NCBI RefSeq assembly: GCF_024730565.1
Contig: NZ_CP077725.1
Coordinates: forward strand, 2,994,501-3,058,500
Length of the DNA: 64,000 nucleotides
Direction of reading: 5' to 3'
Origin: Clostridium sp. CM027
Lineage (GTDB): Bacteria > Bacillota > Clostridia > Clostridiales > Clostridiaceae
Of this stretch, positions 42,891 through 52,230 are shown one piece after another. The notes under the pieces were generated by a model. It was not told the origin of the DNA. It ran no database searches and saw only the letters and a list, made by a program, of their open reading frames with translations. Both the position numbers and the translations under genes were made by a program. Each line of letters begins with the position of its first letter. Position 1 is the first letter of the stretch.

Positions 42891-43928
42891 ATGAAAAAAA
42901 TAAACTTTGCGATAATAGGATATGGTGGTATAGCAAAAACTCACTTATTAGCAGTTTACGACGCTAACGTAAGGTTTTCACTCCCTTATGAGTTAAATTT
43001 AACACATATTGTAACTAGAAAGCCTACAAACATACCCATAAGTTGTGTGAGAAATGTTACGGACATTGAAGAGGTCCTTAAGGATGAACAAGTTCATTTT
43101 ATAGATATATGTACCCCGAATGATTCACATTTTGATATTGTAAAAAAAGCAGCTGCGTATGGAAAAGCTATTTACTGTGAAAAGCCTCTAGCAACGAATA
43201 TTTTTGATGCTATGGAAATGGAGAGACTTGTTAAGAAAAATAATATAATAAATTCTGTAGCCTTAGTTTATAGATTTATGCCCGCTCTCTCTCTATTAAA
43301 AAGAGAACTTGAAAAAGAGACCATAGGGAAGATTATAGATTTTAAAGTTAGAACTTATCATGACAGTTATTTAAATGAAAAGAAAAAGGGCACTTGGAGA
43401 ACTGGGAAAAATTCTGGCGGAGGAGCACTACTGGATTTAGGTGTTCATTTAATTGACATGATACAATTTACTATGGGAGATATAGAAGAAGTAGAAGCGA
43501 AGACTAGGATTTATTTTAAGGAAAGAGCAGAGGTTGATGAAATTGCAAATTGTGATTTTACATTAAAAGATGGAACTTTCGGAAGTCTAGAGGTTTCAAG
43601 AGTATTTACTGAAAGAGAACAAACAGATGATTTCGTAGTTTATGGTAGCAAAGGTAGTATAAAAATTAATTTTAACAATCCTTATGAAATTGAAATATAT
43701 AGATATGAAAGTAGCTCAACAGAAATTAAAAATGTAGCATCAGGAGATAGTCTATTAAAATATTATGCTGACAAAAGGAACTCCCTAGGATTTTTCCAAA
43801 ATTGTCATACAGCTTCACTTATAAATTTTGCTAATAAAATTTTTAATAATTGCAGCGATGGCATTGATGGCGATTTCTCAGATGCATTAAAATGCCAGAG
43901 AATAATTGATAAGGTGTATGGGAGATAG
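42891..43928 (+). CDS. Gfo/Idh/MocA family NAD(P)-dependent oxidoreductase
   Basis: A ~345-residue dehydrogenase. N-terminal Rossmann fold has GYGGIAKTH, then the CTPNDSHF and YCEKPLATN motifs, with EKP containing the family lysine. The C-terminal alpha/beta domain has GGGALLDLGVHLIDM. Members act on sugars, inositols or related polyols; substrate is not deducible. The frame is open from an ATG at 42870, but that has no ribosome binding site, whereas 42891 has GCGGGG upstream. It is isolated, following the HAD pseudogene. Confidence 0.88.
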   Translation: MKKINFAIIGYGGIAKTHLLAVYDANVRFSLPYELNLTHIVTRKPTNIPISCVRNVTDIEEVLKDEQVHFIDICTPNDSHFDIVKKAAAYGKAIYCEKPLATNIFDAMEMERLVKKNNIINSVALVYRFMPALSLLKRELEKETIGKIIDFKVRTYHDSYLNEKKKGTWRTGKNSGGGALLDLGVHLIDMIQFTMGDIEEVEAKTRIYFKERAEVDEIANCDFTLKDGTFGSLEVSRVFTEREQTDDFVVYGSKGSIKINFNNPYEIEIYRYESSSTEIKNVASGDSLLKYYADKRNSLGFFQNCHTASLINFANKIFNNCSDGIDGDFSDALKCQRIIDKVYGR

Positions 43929-44129
43929 GCATTAAACCACTATAAACAAAACGGGATACTTAAAAAGCATAACATTTAATACCGCGCTACGTAGAAAAAA
44001 AACTGTTTTTGTGATATATTTATTAGCATATAGGTAAAACTTACAAGGTATGTGAGGTATACAAGGTATGATAAGCATACAAGATATGATTAGCATAAAG
44101 TATGCTAGATTAAAAGGAAGGTGTCAAAT

Positions 44130-45788
44130 ATGGAAAATAAAACGACTTCATCAAATTTTATAAGAAATATTGTTAAGGAAGATATAGAAAGCGGAAAACA
44201 CAAAAAAATAATTACTCGTTTTCCACCAGAGCCAAACGGATATTTGCATATTGGGCATGCAAAGTCAATTATTTTAAATTTTGAATTAGCAGATGAATTT
44301 AAAGGTAAGACAAACTTACGTTTTGATGATACTAACCCAGCAAAAGAAGACAAAGAGTACGTTAAATCTATAGAAGAAGATGTAAAATGGCTTGGATTCA
44401 AGTGGGATGATTTATTTTTTGCATCAAACTATTTTGATGAAATGTATAAACGTGCTGTATTATTAATAAAAAAGAATATGGCTTATGTGTGCGATCTTAC
44501 AGCTGAGGAAATGAAAGAGTACAGAGGTACTTTAAGAGAGCCAGGTAAAGAAAGTCCATACAAAAATAGAACTGTGGAAGAGAACCTAGATCTATTTGAC
44601 CGTATGAGAAAAGGTGAATTCGTTGATGGATCCAAGGTTCTAAGAGCTAAAATTAATATGAGTTCTCCTAATATAAACATGAGAGATCCAATAATTTATC
44701 GTATATCTCATGCGGTGCATCATAATACAGGAGATAAATGGTGTATTTATCCTATGTATGATTATGCGCATCCAATAGAAGATGCAATTGAGGGTATTAC
44801 ACATTCGATTTGTACTTTAGAATTTGAAGATCATCGTCCATTATATGATTGGGTAGTAAATCAATGCGAAATGGAAAGTAAGCCAAGACAAATAGAGTTC
44901 GCAAGATTAAATATAACAAATACAGTAATGAGTAAAAGAAATCTTAAGCAATTAGTAGACGAAGGAATTGTAGATGCTTGGGATGACCCACGTATGCCAA
45001 CTATAGCAGGACTAAGGCGTCGTGGCTACACACCAGAAGCTATACGCAATTTTTGCAGAGAAATTGGCGTTGCAAAAGGTAACAGCACTGTAGATGGACA
45101 AATGCTAGAGCACTTTATAAGAGAAGATTTAAGTCCAAAGGCGCTTAGAACTATGGCAGTTTTAAGACCATTAAAAGTAGTTATTACAAATTACCCAGAA
45201 GCTCAAGTGGAAATGCTTGAAATTGAGAATAATCAAGAAAATCCAGAAATGGGAACTCGCCAAGTCTCATTCTCAAGAGAAATATATATAGAACGAGAAG
45301 ATTTCATGGAAAATCCACCTAAGAAATACTTTAGATTGTTCATAGGTAACGAAGTAAGGCTTAAGGGAGCATACTTTATAAAATGTAATGAAATGATTAA
45401 AGATGCTGACGGAAATATATGTGAAATTCATTGTACTTATGACCCAGAAACTAAGAGTGGTAGTGGATTTACAGGGAGAAAAGTTAAAGGAACAATTCAC
45501 TTTGTAGATGTAGTAAATGCAGTGCCTGCAGAATTTAGGTTATATGAGCCTTTAATTTTAGATGAGAAGCAAGAAGAAGGAAAAACTTTCATAGATCAAA
45601 TAAATCCGGATTCTATAGAAATATTACAAGGGTTTATAGAACCAAATATGAAGAATTCAAAACCACAAGATAAATTTCAATTCTTCAGACATGGATATTT
45701 TAATGTAGATTCTAGATACACAACCGATGATAAAATAGTGTTTAACAGAATAGCATCTTTAAAAAGTTCATTTAAAATTAATAAATAA
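44130..45788 (+). CDS. glnS: Glutaminyl-tRNA synthetase
   Basis: A ~552-residue class I synthetase. The HIGH motif lies in [15 protein letters not shown], the KMSKR equivalent is [10 protein letters not shown], and the C-terminal part holds the two beta-barrel anticodon-binding domains. It charges tRNA-Gln directly, bypassing GatCAB. A GTG at 44121 overlaps the AAGGAAGG ribosome binding site, so the ATG at 44130 is preferred. The 60 bases before it contain imperfect direct repeats of TACAAGGTATG. It is convergent with thrS and shares a terminator. Confidence 0.95.
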   Translation: MENKTTSSNFIRNIVKEDIESGKHKKIITRFPPEPNGYLHIGHAKSIILNFELADEFKGKTNLRFDDTNPAKEDKEYVKSIEEDVKWLGFKWDDLFFASNYFDEMYKRAVLLIKKNMAYVCDLTAEEMKEYRGTLREPGKESPYKNRTVEENLDLFDRMRKGEFVDGSKVLRAKINMSSPNINMRDPIIYRISHAVHHNTGDKWCIYPMYDYAHPIEDAIEGITHSICTLEFEDHRPLYDWVVNQCEMESKPRQIEFARLNITNTVMSKRNLKQLVDEGIVDAWDDPRMPTIAGLRRRGYTPEAIRNFCREIGVAKGNSTVDGQMLEHFIREDLSPKALRTMAVLRPLKVVITNYPEAQVEMLEIENNQENPEMGTRQVSFSREIYIEREDFMENPPKKYFRLFIGNEVRLKGAYFIKCNEMIKDADGNICEIHCTYDPETKSGSGFTGRKVKGTIHFVDVVNAVPAEFRLYEPLILDEKQEEGKTFIDQINPDSIEILQGFIEPNMKNSKPQDKFQFFRHGYFNVDSRYTTDDKIVFNRIASLKSSFKINK

Positions 45789-45798
45789 AAGTTAATAA

Positions 45799-45841
45799 AA
45801 AAAGCAAGTACAAGATTTTATCCTGTACTTGCTTTTTTTAA
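45799..45841. terminator. Bidirectional terminator between glnS and thrS
   Basis: AAGCAAGTACA (45802-45812) and TGTACTTGCTT (45824-45834) have an A-run on the left and a T-run on the right. Confidence 0.9.
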
Positions 45842-47779
45842 TTATAATAGCTTAGTTTCTATTTCTTCTTTAATTCTTGAAATAAATGAGTCTAAAGAAG
45901 TTGCACCTTCATCACCATTTTTGCGGCTTCTAACAGAGACTTCATTTAGTTCTGCCTCTTTTTCACCAACTATTAATAGGAAAGGGGCTCTTTCATTACG
46001 AGCTTCACGAATCTTGTAGCCAATTTTTTCTGCTCTAAAGTCTGCAGAGGATCTGATTCTTGATTCCTTAAGCTTTGCAACTACCTTTTCTGCATAATCA
46101 TGATATTTTTCAGAAATAGGTAATACCTTAACTTGTAGTGGTGCAAGCCAAGTTGGGAAGGCACCAGCATATTTTTCTATAAGCATTGCAAGTGTTCGCT
46201 CATAGCAACCAATAGAAGTTCTATGGATAACATATGGACGTTTTTTAACTCCATCTTTATCAATATAAGTCATGTCAAATCTATCTGGCAGTGCGAAGTC
46301 AATTTGCACTGTAATTATAGTATCTTCTTTACCATGAACATTTTTGAATTGAAGGTCAAGCTTAGGACCGTAGAAAGCAGCTTCACCGATAGCTGTTTTA
46401 TAATTTATTCCTAAGTGATCTAGTATATCTTTCATCTTCGATTCAGTTTCTGCCCAAGCCTCAGGGTTGTTAATATACTTATCTTTATTTTTTGGATCCC
46501 ATTTAGAGAATCTGTAAGTAATATCATTTTCGATTCCAAGTGTTTTCATTACATAGTTAATTAAATTTATAACATCTTTAAATTCTTCTTCTAATTGCTC
46601 AGGGGTAACAACTAAATGACCCTCTGAAATAGTGAACTGACGTACTCTCATAAGACCATGCATTTCACCTGAAGATTCATTTCTAAATAAAGTTGAAGTC
46701 TCCCCATATCTAATTGGAAGGTCACGATAACTCTTTTGATCTGCATTATAAATTGTAAATTGGAATGGGCATGTCATTGGGCGAAGTGCCATGACTTCCT
46801 CATTTTTAGATTCATCACCAAGGACAAACATTCCATCTTTATAATGATCCCAGTGACCAGACATTTTATATAAATCGCTCTTAGCCATAAGAGGAGTCTT
46901 AGTTAAAACATAACCTCTTTTTTCTTCCTCATCTTCAACAAAACGTTGTAATAATTGGATTACCCTTGCGCCATTAGGCATAAGTAGAGGCAAACCTTGA
47001 CCTATAACATCTGATGTTGTAAAGAATTTTAGTTCACGGCCAAGCTTGTTATGGTCTCTTTTTTTAGCATCTTCCATCTTCTCTATATGAGCATCTAAAT
47101 CGGATTTTTTAGTGAAGGCAGTTCCGTATATACGGCTAAGCATCTTGTTTTTCTCGTTACCTCTCCAGTAAGCTCCTGCAACTTGAGTAAGTTTAAATGC
47201 CTTTACATACTTTGTAGACATTAAATGTGGTCCCGCACAAAGATCTGTAAATTCGCCATGTTTGTAGAATGATAATTTTGCGTCAACTGGTAGGTCTTCA
47301 ATTAATTGAACTTTGAAATTTTCATCTCTTTCTTCCATAAAAGCAATAGCTTCATCTCTTTCAAGCTCGAATCTTTCTATTGGAAGATCTTCTTTAACAA
47401 TCTTTTTCATTTCTACTTCGATTTGTTTAATTTCATCTGCTGAGAAAGAATCTTGTTTATCAAAATCATAGTAGAAACCCCCATCTATAGCAGGTCCGAT
47501 GGCAAGTTTTGTACTAGGGAACAATCTCTTTACTGCTTGAGCTAAAATATGAGTAGCACTATGCCTAAAGGCTTTTTTACCTTCTTCGCTATCAAAAGTT
47601 AATATACTAACATCGCAGTCCTTAGTGATTTTATAACGTAAATCTACGATTTCATCATTAACCATTCCAGCACAAGCAACTCGTGCAAGGCCCTCACTAA
47701 TATCTTTCGCAATTTCAATTACAGTCATTTCAGATTCATAAGTTTTAATTGAACCATCTTTTAATTTAATGTTTATCAT
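45842..47779 (-). CDS. thrS: Threonyl-tRNA synthetase
   Basis: A 645-residue class II synthetase. The N-terminal TGS domain (residues ~1-60) precedes the editing domain with HSATHILAQAV and a conserved Cys in FTDLCAGPH. The catalytic core contains MLFRNE-like TLFRNESSGE and MRVRQFTISEGH (motif 2 region) and IGCYERTLAMLIE (motif 3). A C-terminal anticodon-binding domain follows. AAAGGAGC precedes the ATG. It is regulated by the T-box leader upstream. Confidence 0.97.
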   Translation of the reverse strand: MINIKLKDGSIKTYESEMTVIEIAKDISEGLARVACAGMVNDEIVDLRYKITKDCDVSILTFDSEEGKKAFRHSATHILAQAVKRLFPSTKLAIGPAIDGGFYYDFDKQDSFSADEIKQIEVEMKKIVKEDLPIERFELERDEAIAFMEERDENFKVQLIEDLPVDAKLSFYKHGEFTDLCAGPHLMSTKYVKAFKLTQVAGAYWRGNEKNKMLSRIYGTAFTKKSDLDAHIEKMEDAKKRDHNKLGRELKFFTTSDVIGQGLPLLMPNGARVIQLLQRFVEDEEEKRGYVLTKTPLMAKSDLYKMSGHWDHYKDGMFVLGDESKNEEVMALRPMTCPFQFTIYNADQKSYRDLPIRYGETSTLFRNESSGEMHGLMRVRQFTISEGHLVVTPEQLEEEFKDVINLINYVMKTLGIENDITYRFSKWDPKNKDKYINNPEAWAETESKMKDILDHLGINYKTAIGEAAFYGPKLDLQFKNVHGKEDTIITVQIDFALPDRFDMTYIDKDGVKKRPYVIHRTSIGCYERTLAMLIEKYAGAFPTWLAPLQVKVLPISEKYHDYAEKVVAKLKESRIRSSADFRAEKIGYKIREARNERAPFLLIVGEKEAELNEVSVRSRKNGDEGATSLDSFISRIKEEIETKLL

Positions 47780-47885
47780 ATGTATTGCTCCTTTCTTTTA
47801 TCTTATAGGGTTAAGTCATATTTGAGAAATAACACTAGCATAAATATTATGCGCAATTCTTTAAACCTATATTTTTATAAAACAA

Positions 47886-48125
47886 AAAAAACCCGTCCCA
47901 ATTCTAATTATAGAATTGGGACGAGATTATAATTTCCCGCGGTTCCACCCAAATTGTTTATAAAATAAACCACTTAATAATTATAACGGAATTACCGGAC
48001 TTTATTGAAGTCACTCAGAGGCAGTCTTCAGCCAATTTCATTTAAGAATACTTCCAGCTAAGGTATCCTTTCTCTGTAAATGTGCCATGGCTTACTTTTC
48101 TCTTCGTAGAATTAAATTATTATAT
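47886..48125 (-). promoter_or_regulatory. T-box leader of thrS
   Basis: On the minus strand the T-box sequence GGGTGGAACCGCGG (plus-strand 47937-47950) is followed by a perfect terminator CGTCCCAATTCTA / TAGAATTGGGACG (47894-47923) and a T-run. The Stem I region contains AGAGAAAGG and, on its 3' side, GAAGACTGCCTC, which places ACT, a threonine codon, at the specifier position (48023-48025). Uncharged tRNA-Thr should permit read-through. Confidence 0.95.
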
Positions 48126-48218
48126 TTATATTAATTATAGCACTTGCACTAAAGATGTCAAGGTAGCAAATAAAGTTATTTAGGCGTTTTCAACAAAATA
48201 AATAGTAGGTAAGATTTT

Positions 48219-49115
48219 CTATTTTACTACTTTAAATTGTGGTGGATAAGTATTTTCAGAGAGTACATCAAAGATGAAACCTTGATTTGTAAGACCCTCA
48301 ATAATTTCAGGTAAGGCTTCAACTGTTGTGGTTTTTGGATTTAAATCATGCATTAATATAATGGCGTGTTTAGTCCGACTAGATTGAGTTAAAACTGATT
48401 CTATAATCTTATGTTTGTGCTGACAAAAAGCGGAAGCATCACTAGAATCAACATTCCAATCAAAGTATTTATAACCATCCTTATTCATTTCACTAATTAC
48501 AGTGCTCATTATTTCCATGCCACCGTAACTGTGACTAATAGTATTATTAGAGCCACCAGGATATCTTAAAATATGACTAGGCTTTTTACCTGTAATTTCA
48601 GTAAGGAACGAATCTAATTTTTTTACGTCTTTTTTAAAATTATCTGGCGATGCATAAATACTATTATAATCATGACTGTAAGTGTGATTAGCTAAAGTGT
48701 GCCCATCGTCAGAAATTTGTTTATACAAAAATCTTGATTCAGGGTGACCATTTACAAAAAAAGTAGCCTTAATATTATATTTTTTTAGGACTTTTAAAAT
48801 TTGTAAAGTGTTGCTAGATACCCCGTCATCGAAGGTTAAATAAGCTATTTTAGTATTATCTAATTTGGATTTATATAAGACTTCATCCTTTTTGATAGTA
48901 CTTTCGAGGATCTTATTTTGTGATTTTAACTTCTTATTGTCCTCATGAATCTGAGCTATTTGATGCGACAATAAACTATGTTGATGTTCACTTGAAACTA
49001 CGGTTACTTGGCTAACTGCGACTCCTAAAAACGAAGTAATGCATAAAGTAAAAATAGAAATTTTTACTATTAGGAATTTTAATGAGTGCTTTTTTTCTAT
49101 GATTGAAATTCTCAT
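48219..49115 (-). CDS. Polysaccharide deacetylase (NodB domain), membrane-anchored
   Basis: A ~298-residue protein. One transmembrane or signal segment lies near the N-terminus (FLIVKISIFTLCITSFLGVAV), followed by a ~40-residue coiled coil (IAQIHEDNKKLKSQNKILEST). The NodB homology domain contains TFDDG, HTYSH, RYPGG and ILMHDL motifs with metal-binding Asp and His residues. It probably N-deacetylates peptidoglycan or another wall glycan. The frame is open from 49148, but AAGGAAGGT supports the ATG at 49115. It is followed upstream by repeat copy 8 and a small anchored protein on the same strand. Confidence 0.88.
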   Translation of the reverse strand: MRISIIEKKHSLKFLIVKISIFTLCITSFLGVAVSQVTVVSSEHQHSLLSHQIAQIHEDNKKLKSQNKILESTIKKDEVLYKSKLDNTKIAYLTFDDGVSSNTLQILKVLKKYNIKATFFVNGHPESRFLYKQISDDGHTLANHTYSHDYNSIYASPDNFKKDVKKLDSFLTEITGKKPSHILRYPGGSNNTISHSYGGMEIMSTVISEMNKDGYKYFDWNVDSSDASAFCQHKHKIIESVLTQSSRTKHAIILMHDLNPKTTTVEALPEIIEGLTNQGFIFDVLSENTYPPQFKVVK

Positions 49116-49175
49116 AGTAATACCTTCCTTTTTTATATTCATGTACATATATTATCTATATCAGTTTGTAATAGG

Positions 49176-49312
49176 TTTAACGACATTTCAGAAGGAAGTC
49201 TCCAACTTCTATAAGTGGGAGTTACACCCCCCGAACAAACAGAGGACTTCAGTGGAAGTATAAAGCTCCTTCTGAAGTCGTTAATACTTCAGCTCCGAAG
49301 GAGATGATTTAA
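49176..49312 (-). repeat. TTAA-bounded structured repeat, copy 8 (orientation B), inserted in a palindrome
   Basis: Full copy from TTTAACGACATTTCAGAAGG to CCGAAGGAGATGATTTAA. The flanks are TAATAGG on the left and CCTATTA on the right. Removing the element with one TTTAA leaves TAATAGGTTTAAACCTATTA, a perfect palindrome. The end of the 84-residue ORF lies inside this copy. Confidence 0.93.
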
Positions 49313-49535
49313 ACCTATTAACTTTTTCTGAAACGCTAGAAGCTGTTTCAATCAATTGATAGTTTGTCTTTGTTAAAGTCTGATTTTCACCTTTTAGAGA
49401 ATCAAATTCGATTCTTAAAGATTCAATTTTGAGTTTATTAGCATTTATTTTACTGTTATTAAAGAAATAAAAAAATATTGAATTTAAAAATAGGGCACTA
49501 ACAAGCATTATGGAAATAATATTTTTCTTTTTCAT
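49281..49535 (-). CDS. Small membrane-anchored coiled-coil protein, C-terminus altered by repeat insertion
   Basis: An 84-residue protein with an N-terminal transmembrane segment (residues ~6-24) and a short coiled coil (KLKIESLRIEFDSLKGENQTL). The last residues, FKSSPSELKY, are encoded by repeat copy 8. Without the repeat the frame would read VNRFKPITN and stop. No function is known. It lies upstream of, and in the same direction as, the polysaccharide deacetylase, whose N-terminal layout is similar. AAGGAGAG precedes the ATG. Confidence 0.6.
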   Translation of the reverse strand: MKKKNIISIMLVSALFLNSIFFYFFNNSKINANKLKIESLRIEFDSLKGENQTLTKTNYQLIETASSVSEKVNRFKSSPSELKY

Positions 49536-49667
49536 TCTTACTCTCCTTCCTTGTAAAACTTACCAATCGACAATATTATACACTGCAATGTGTTATAACT
49601 CAACTTCTGCATTAATAAATAATGGATTTTTTTAATAAATAAGGTAATGTTTTTGCAGACAAAGTGG

Positions 49668-49704
49668 GGGACGGTTAACAATTATTAATATAATTGTTAA
49701 CCGT
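49668..49704 (+). repeat. REP-like element GGGACGGTTAACA with perfect hairpin
   Basis: ACGGTTAACAATTA (49671-49684) and TAATTGTTAACCGT (49691-49704) form perfect 14-base arms around a 6-base loop. It belongs to the GGGACGGTTAAC set near the RAYT-like transposase. Confidence 0.85.
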
Positions 49705-49845
49705 TTTGTCAGGTTTCACGAGAAGTTTATTTTATGTAATGTTTCCCAATTGCATAAAAATGGACAATTTTCATAACAAATACATAAAACTGTGGTATAT
49801 TTCTTAGGAAGTTATAAATTCTAAACAAATGAAGGGGATGTACTA

Positions 49846-50913
49846 ATGAAGAATGCATTAAGAAATCTTGCAGTTATGATGATATTAATTTTTAATTCAA
49901 ACGTAACTGTATTAGCTGTTGGACCAAATGCAGAGGTGCAGAAGAATGACTCATTATCTAAAATTGAAGGACAAAGAGAAAAAATCGAAATGAAAATAGA
50001 AGAATTTGATAATGAAATTCAACAAAACATGGCTAAAACAGAAGAGAATAAAGATAAAATATCTAAAACTGAAAAGGCAATTGAAAGTGCCGCAGTGGAG
50101 ATTAATCAGGTCGAAAAAGAGTCTGAAAAAGAACAGAAGGTATTTAATAGTAGGATGAGAACCATGTACATAAACGGGTTTAATGGGTATGCGAGCATAA
50201 TACTTGATTCAGAGAGTTTCGGTGATTTTGTATCAAGAGTAGAAAATATAAAAACCGTTATAGAATATGATAAAAAAGTAATGGATGAGTTTGAAGATAC
50301 CAGAAAAGAATTAAATGAAAAACAGCAAAATTTAAACAAGACAAAGAAGGTATTATTGAGTTTACAAGTAGAAAATAAGCAGAAGTTAAATAAGATGATT
50401 GCAACTAAAGAATCACAAAACAAATTACTGGCTGAGCGAAATAGCAAGGAAAATCTTCTTCCAGGAGGGACAAGCAATCCACAAATATTAGCAACTAAAA
50501 ACATAACAAAAGCAAAGGAAGCATCACCTAAATTTACACCTTCAAGAGGCGCAGCTACTCCATCAAGTAATGCTGTAATAGCCTATGCTTCTAACTTTCT
50601 TGGCACACCATATTTATGGGGCGGTTCATCGCCAGCGGGATTTGATTGCTCAGGATTTACGCAATATGTATATGCACATTTTGGAGTATCCATAGGAAGG
50701 ACAACCTTTGATCAGATAAATGATGGCGTACAAGTGTCTAGAAATAGCCTTCAATCCGGAGATTTGGTGTTGTTTGGAAGCGTTGGTAATCCCCATCATG
50801 TAGGTATATATGTAGGGAATAATACATATATACATGCTCCTAGTACAGGAGATGTGGTTAAAGTTTCAGCTATGACAAGATCAGATTTTATATCAGCTAG
50901 ACGAGTGAAATAG
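49846..50913 (+). CDS. Secreted NlpC/P60 endopeptidase with coiled-coil N-terminus
   Basis: A 355-residue protein with a signal peptide (residues ~1-25), then a long coiled coil (about 35-215, many KIEEFDNEIQQN-like heptads) as in PcsB/CwlO-type hydrolases. A short Ser/Thr/Pro linker leads to the NlpC/P60 domain at ~240-355, with catalytic Cys in GFDCSGF, His in HHVGIYVG and a third polar residue in IHAPS. It is expected to cleave peptidoglycan stem peptides. Copies of a ~130-base sequence with the REP-like hairpin lie on both sides. GAAGGGG precedes the ATG. Confidence 0.9.
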   Translation: MKNALRNLAVMMILIFNSNVTVLAVGPNAEVQKNDSLSKIEGQREKIEMKIEEFDNEIQQNMAKTEENKDKISKTEKAIESAAVEINQVEKESEKEQKVFNSRMRTMYINGFNGYASIILDSESFGDFVSRVENIKTVIEYDKKVMDEFEDTRKELNEKQQNLNKTKKVLLSLQVENKQKLNKMIATKESQNKLLAERNSKENLLPGGTSNPQILATKNITKAKEASPKFTPSRGAATPSSNAVIAYASNFLGTPYLWGGSSPAGFDCSGFTQYVYAHFGVSIGRTTFDQINDGVQVSRNSLQSGDLVLFGSVGNPHHVGIYVGNNTYIHAPSTGDVVKVSAMTRSDFISARRVK

Positions 50914-50931
50914 AAAATACATAATTAAAAA

Positions 50932-50992
50932 TAGTAAAGCATAAAATTTCTACTTTGTGACGTGCAAACGAAAGAGAATTTTATGTTTACCA
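50932..50992 (+). terminator. Hairpin after the NlpC/P60 gene
   Basis: GCATAAAATTTCT pairs with AGAGAATTTTATGT across a ~20-base loop, followed by TTACC. Confidence 0.5.
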
Positions 50993-51001
50993 TACAACAT
51001 A

Positions 51002-51042
51002 GTGGGGACGGTTAACAATTATTAGTTATAATTGTTAACCGT
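51002..51042 (+). repeat. REP-like element with hairpin, second copy
   Basis: GTGGGGACGGTTAACA followed by the arms ACGGTTAACAATTA (51008-51021) / TAATTGTTAACCGT (51029-51042). The following ~90 bases resemble those after the first copy. The remainder of the gap to 51546 holds two more GGGACGGTTAACA copies (51417-51439, 51461-51478) and no gene. Confidence 0.85.
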
Positions 51043-51416
51043 TTTTGAAGTTTTACGAGGAGTTTATTTTCACAAAATAATTCCAAATTGATAATCTTCA
51101 CAACAACTACATAAGTTTTTGATAAATTTTTTCTATGATTATAATTTACTTTATCATATTACAAATCTTAGTATCCATGATTACTAATAGCTCTTTATTA
51201 ACCTTTGAATAGGATGAATATTGAATTTATGGATTTTTAAAGACATTTTATTTGGATATCTTTATATTAGGATGAGTTTCGGTTATCATAGTAATAACAG
51301 CATTAGACAATTGATTTTTTCTTGCAGAATTTCACTTTCATATTATAATTCCTTTATATATCGATTATGCTAAACCTTAGGGGAATATAATAATGATCGG
51401 AATTTAATTTAAACAA

Positions 51417-51478
51417 GTAGGGACGGTTAACAATTATTTGTCTTTTAATTGAAGAAATAAGTGGGGACGGTTAACAAC
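51417..51478 (+). repeat. Two further GGGACGGTTAACA copies
   Basis: GTAGGGACGGTTAACAATTA (51417-51436) and GTGGGGACGGTTAACAAC (51461-51478), in the same orientation and without the second arm. Confidence 0.8.
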
Positions 51479-51546
51479 CTTTTAGCTTTTATAATATAAA
51501 AATGTGTAACTATCAACTATTAGGATTAAAGAAGGGGTAATTAAAC

Positions 51547-52227
51547 ATGGATAATATATTGATTATTGAAGATGAAGAAAAGGTTTCAGAAATATTAAAA
51601 GCATATCTTGAAAAAGAAGGCTATAGAGTACATTGCACCACAAAGGGACTGGAAGGCATAAAACTTTTCGAAAAAATTGAATTCAGATTAGTTATTTTGG
51701 ATCTAATGCTACCGGACATATCTGGCGAAGAGGTGTGCGGTGTGCTAAGAAAGATTTCTGAAGTGCATATATTTATGCTTACGGCAAAGGGTACATTAGA
51801 AGATAGAATACAAGGATTAAACCTTGGAGCAGATGAGTATCTTGTTAAGCCTTTCAGCCCGCGAGAACTAACAGCAAGAGTAAATGCTTTATTTAGAAGG
51901 ATTAATGTAAATAAGTTTGAAACAAAAGTTTATAATAATGGAGATTTAGAAATTAATTATGACAAAAGGATAATTAAGGTACGCGGGACAGAAATAGCTC
52001 TTACACCAAATGAATTTGACATAGTGCATATTCTTTCATCTAACAGGGGAAAAGTATTCACAAGAGAGCAGCTTATTGAGAGAATAATGGGAATAGATTT
52101 TCAAGGTTTTGATAGAACGATAGATGTACACATTAAAAATATACGTAAAAAAATAGAAGAAGACAGTAGAAATCCTAAATATGTAATAACCGTAACTAGA
52201 ATTGGTTATAAATTTGGTGGTGATTAA
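51547..52227 (+). CDS. OmpR/PhoB-family response regulator
   Basis: A 226-residue protein. Receiver domain with acidic pocket IIEDEE and phospho-acceptor Asp52 (LVILDLMLPD), conserved Thr in MLTAKG and Lys in VKPFSPRE. The C-terminal winged-helix domain (about 130-226) ends VITVTRIGYKFGG, a standard Trans_reg_C ending. The cognate kinase gene begins three bases after its stop. Targets are unknown. GAAGGGG precedes the ATG. Confidence 0.94.
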   Translation: MDNILIIEDEEKVSEILKAYLEKEGYRVHCTTKGLEGIKLFEKIEFRLVILDLMLPDISGEEVCGVLRKISEVHIFMLTAKGTLEDRIQGLNLGADEYLVKPFSPRELTARVNALFRRINVNKFETKVYNNGDLEINYDKRIIKVRGTEIALTPNEFDIVHILSSNRGKVFTREQLIERIMGIDFQGFDRTIDVHIKNIRKKIEEDSRNPKYVITVTRIGYKFGGD

Positions 52228-52230
52228 TTT

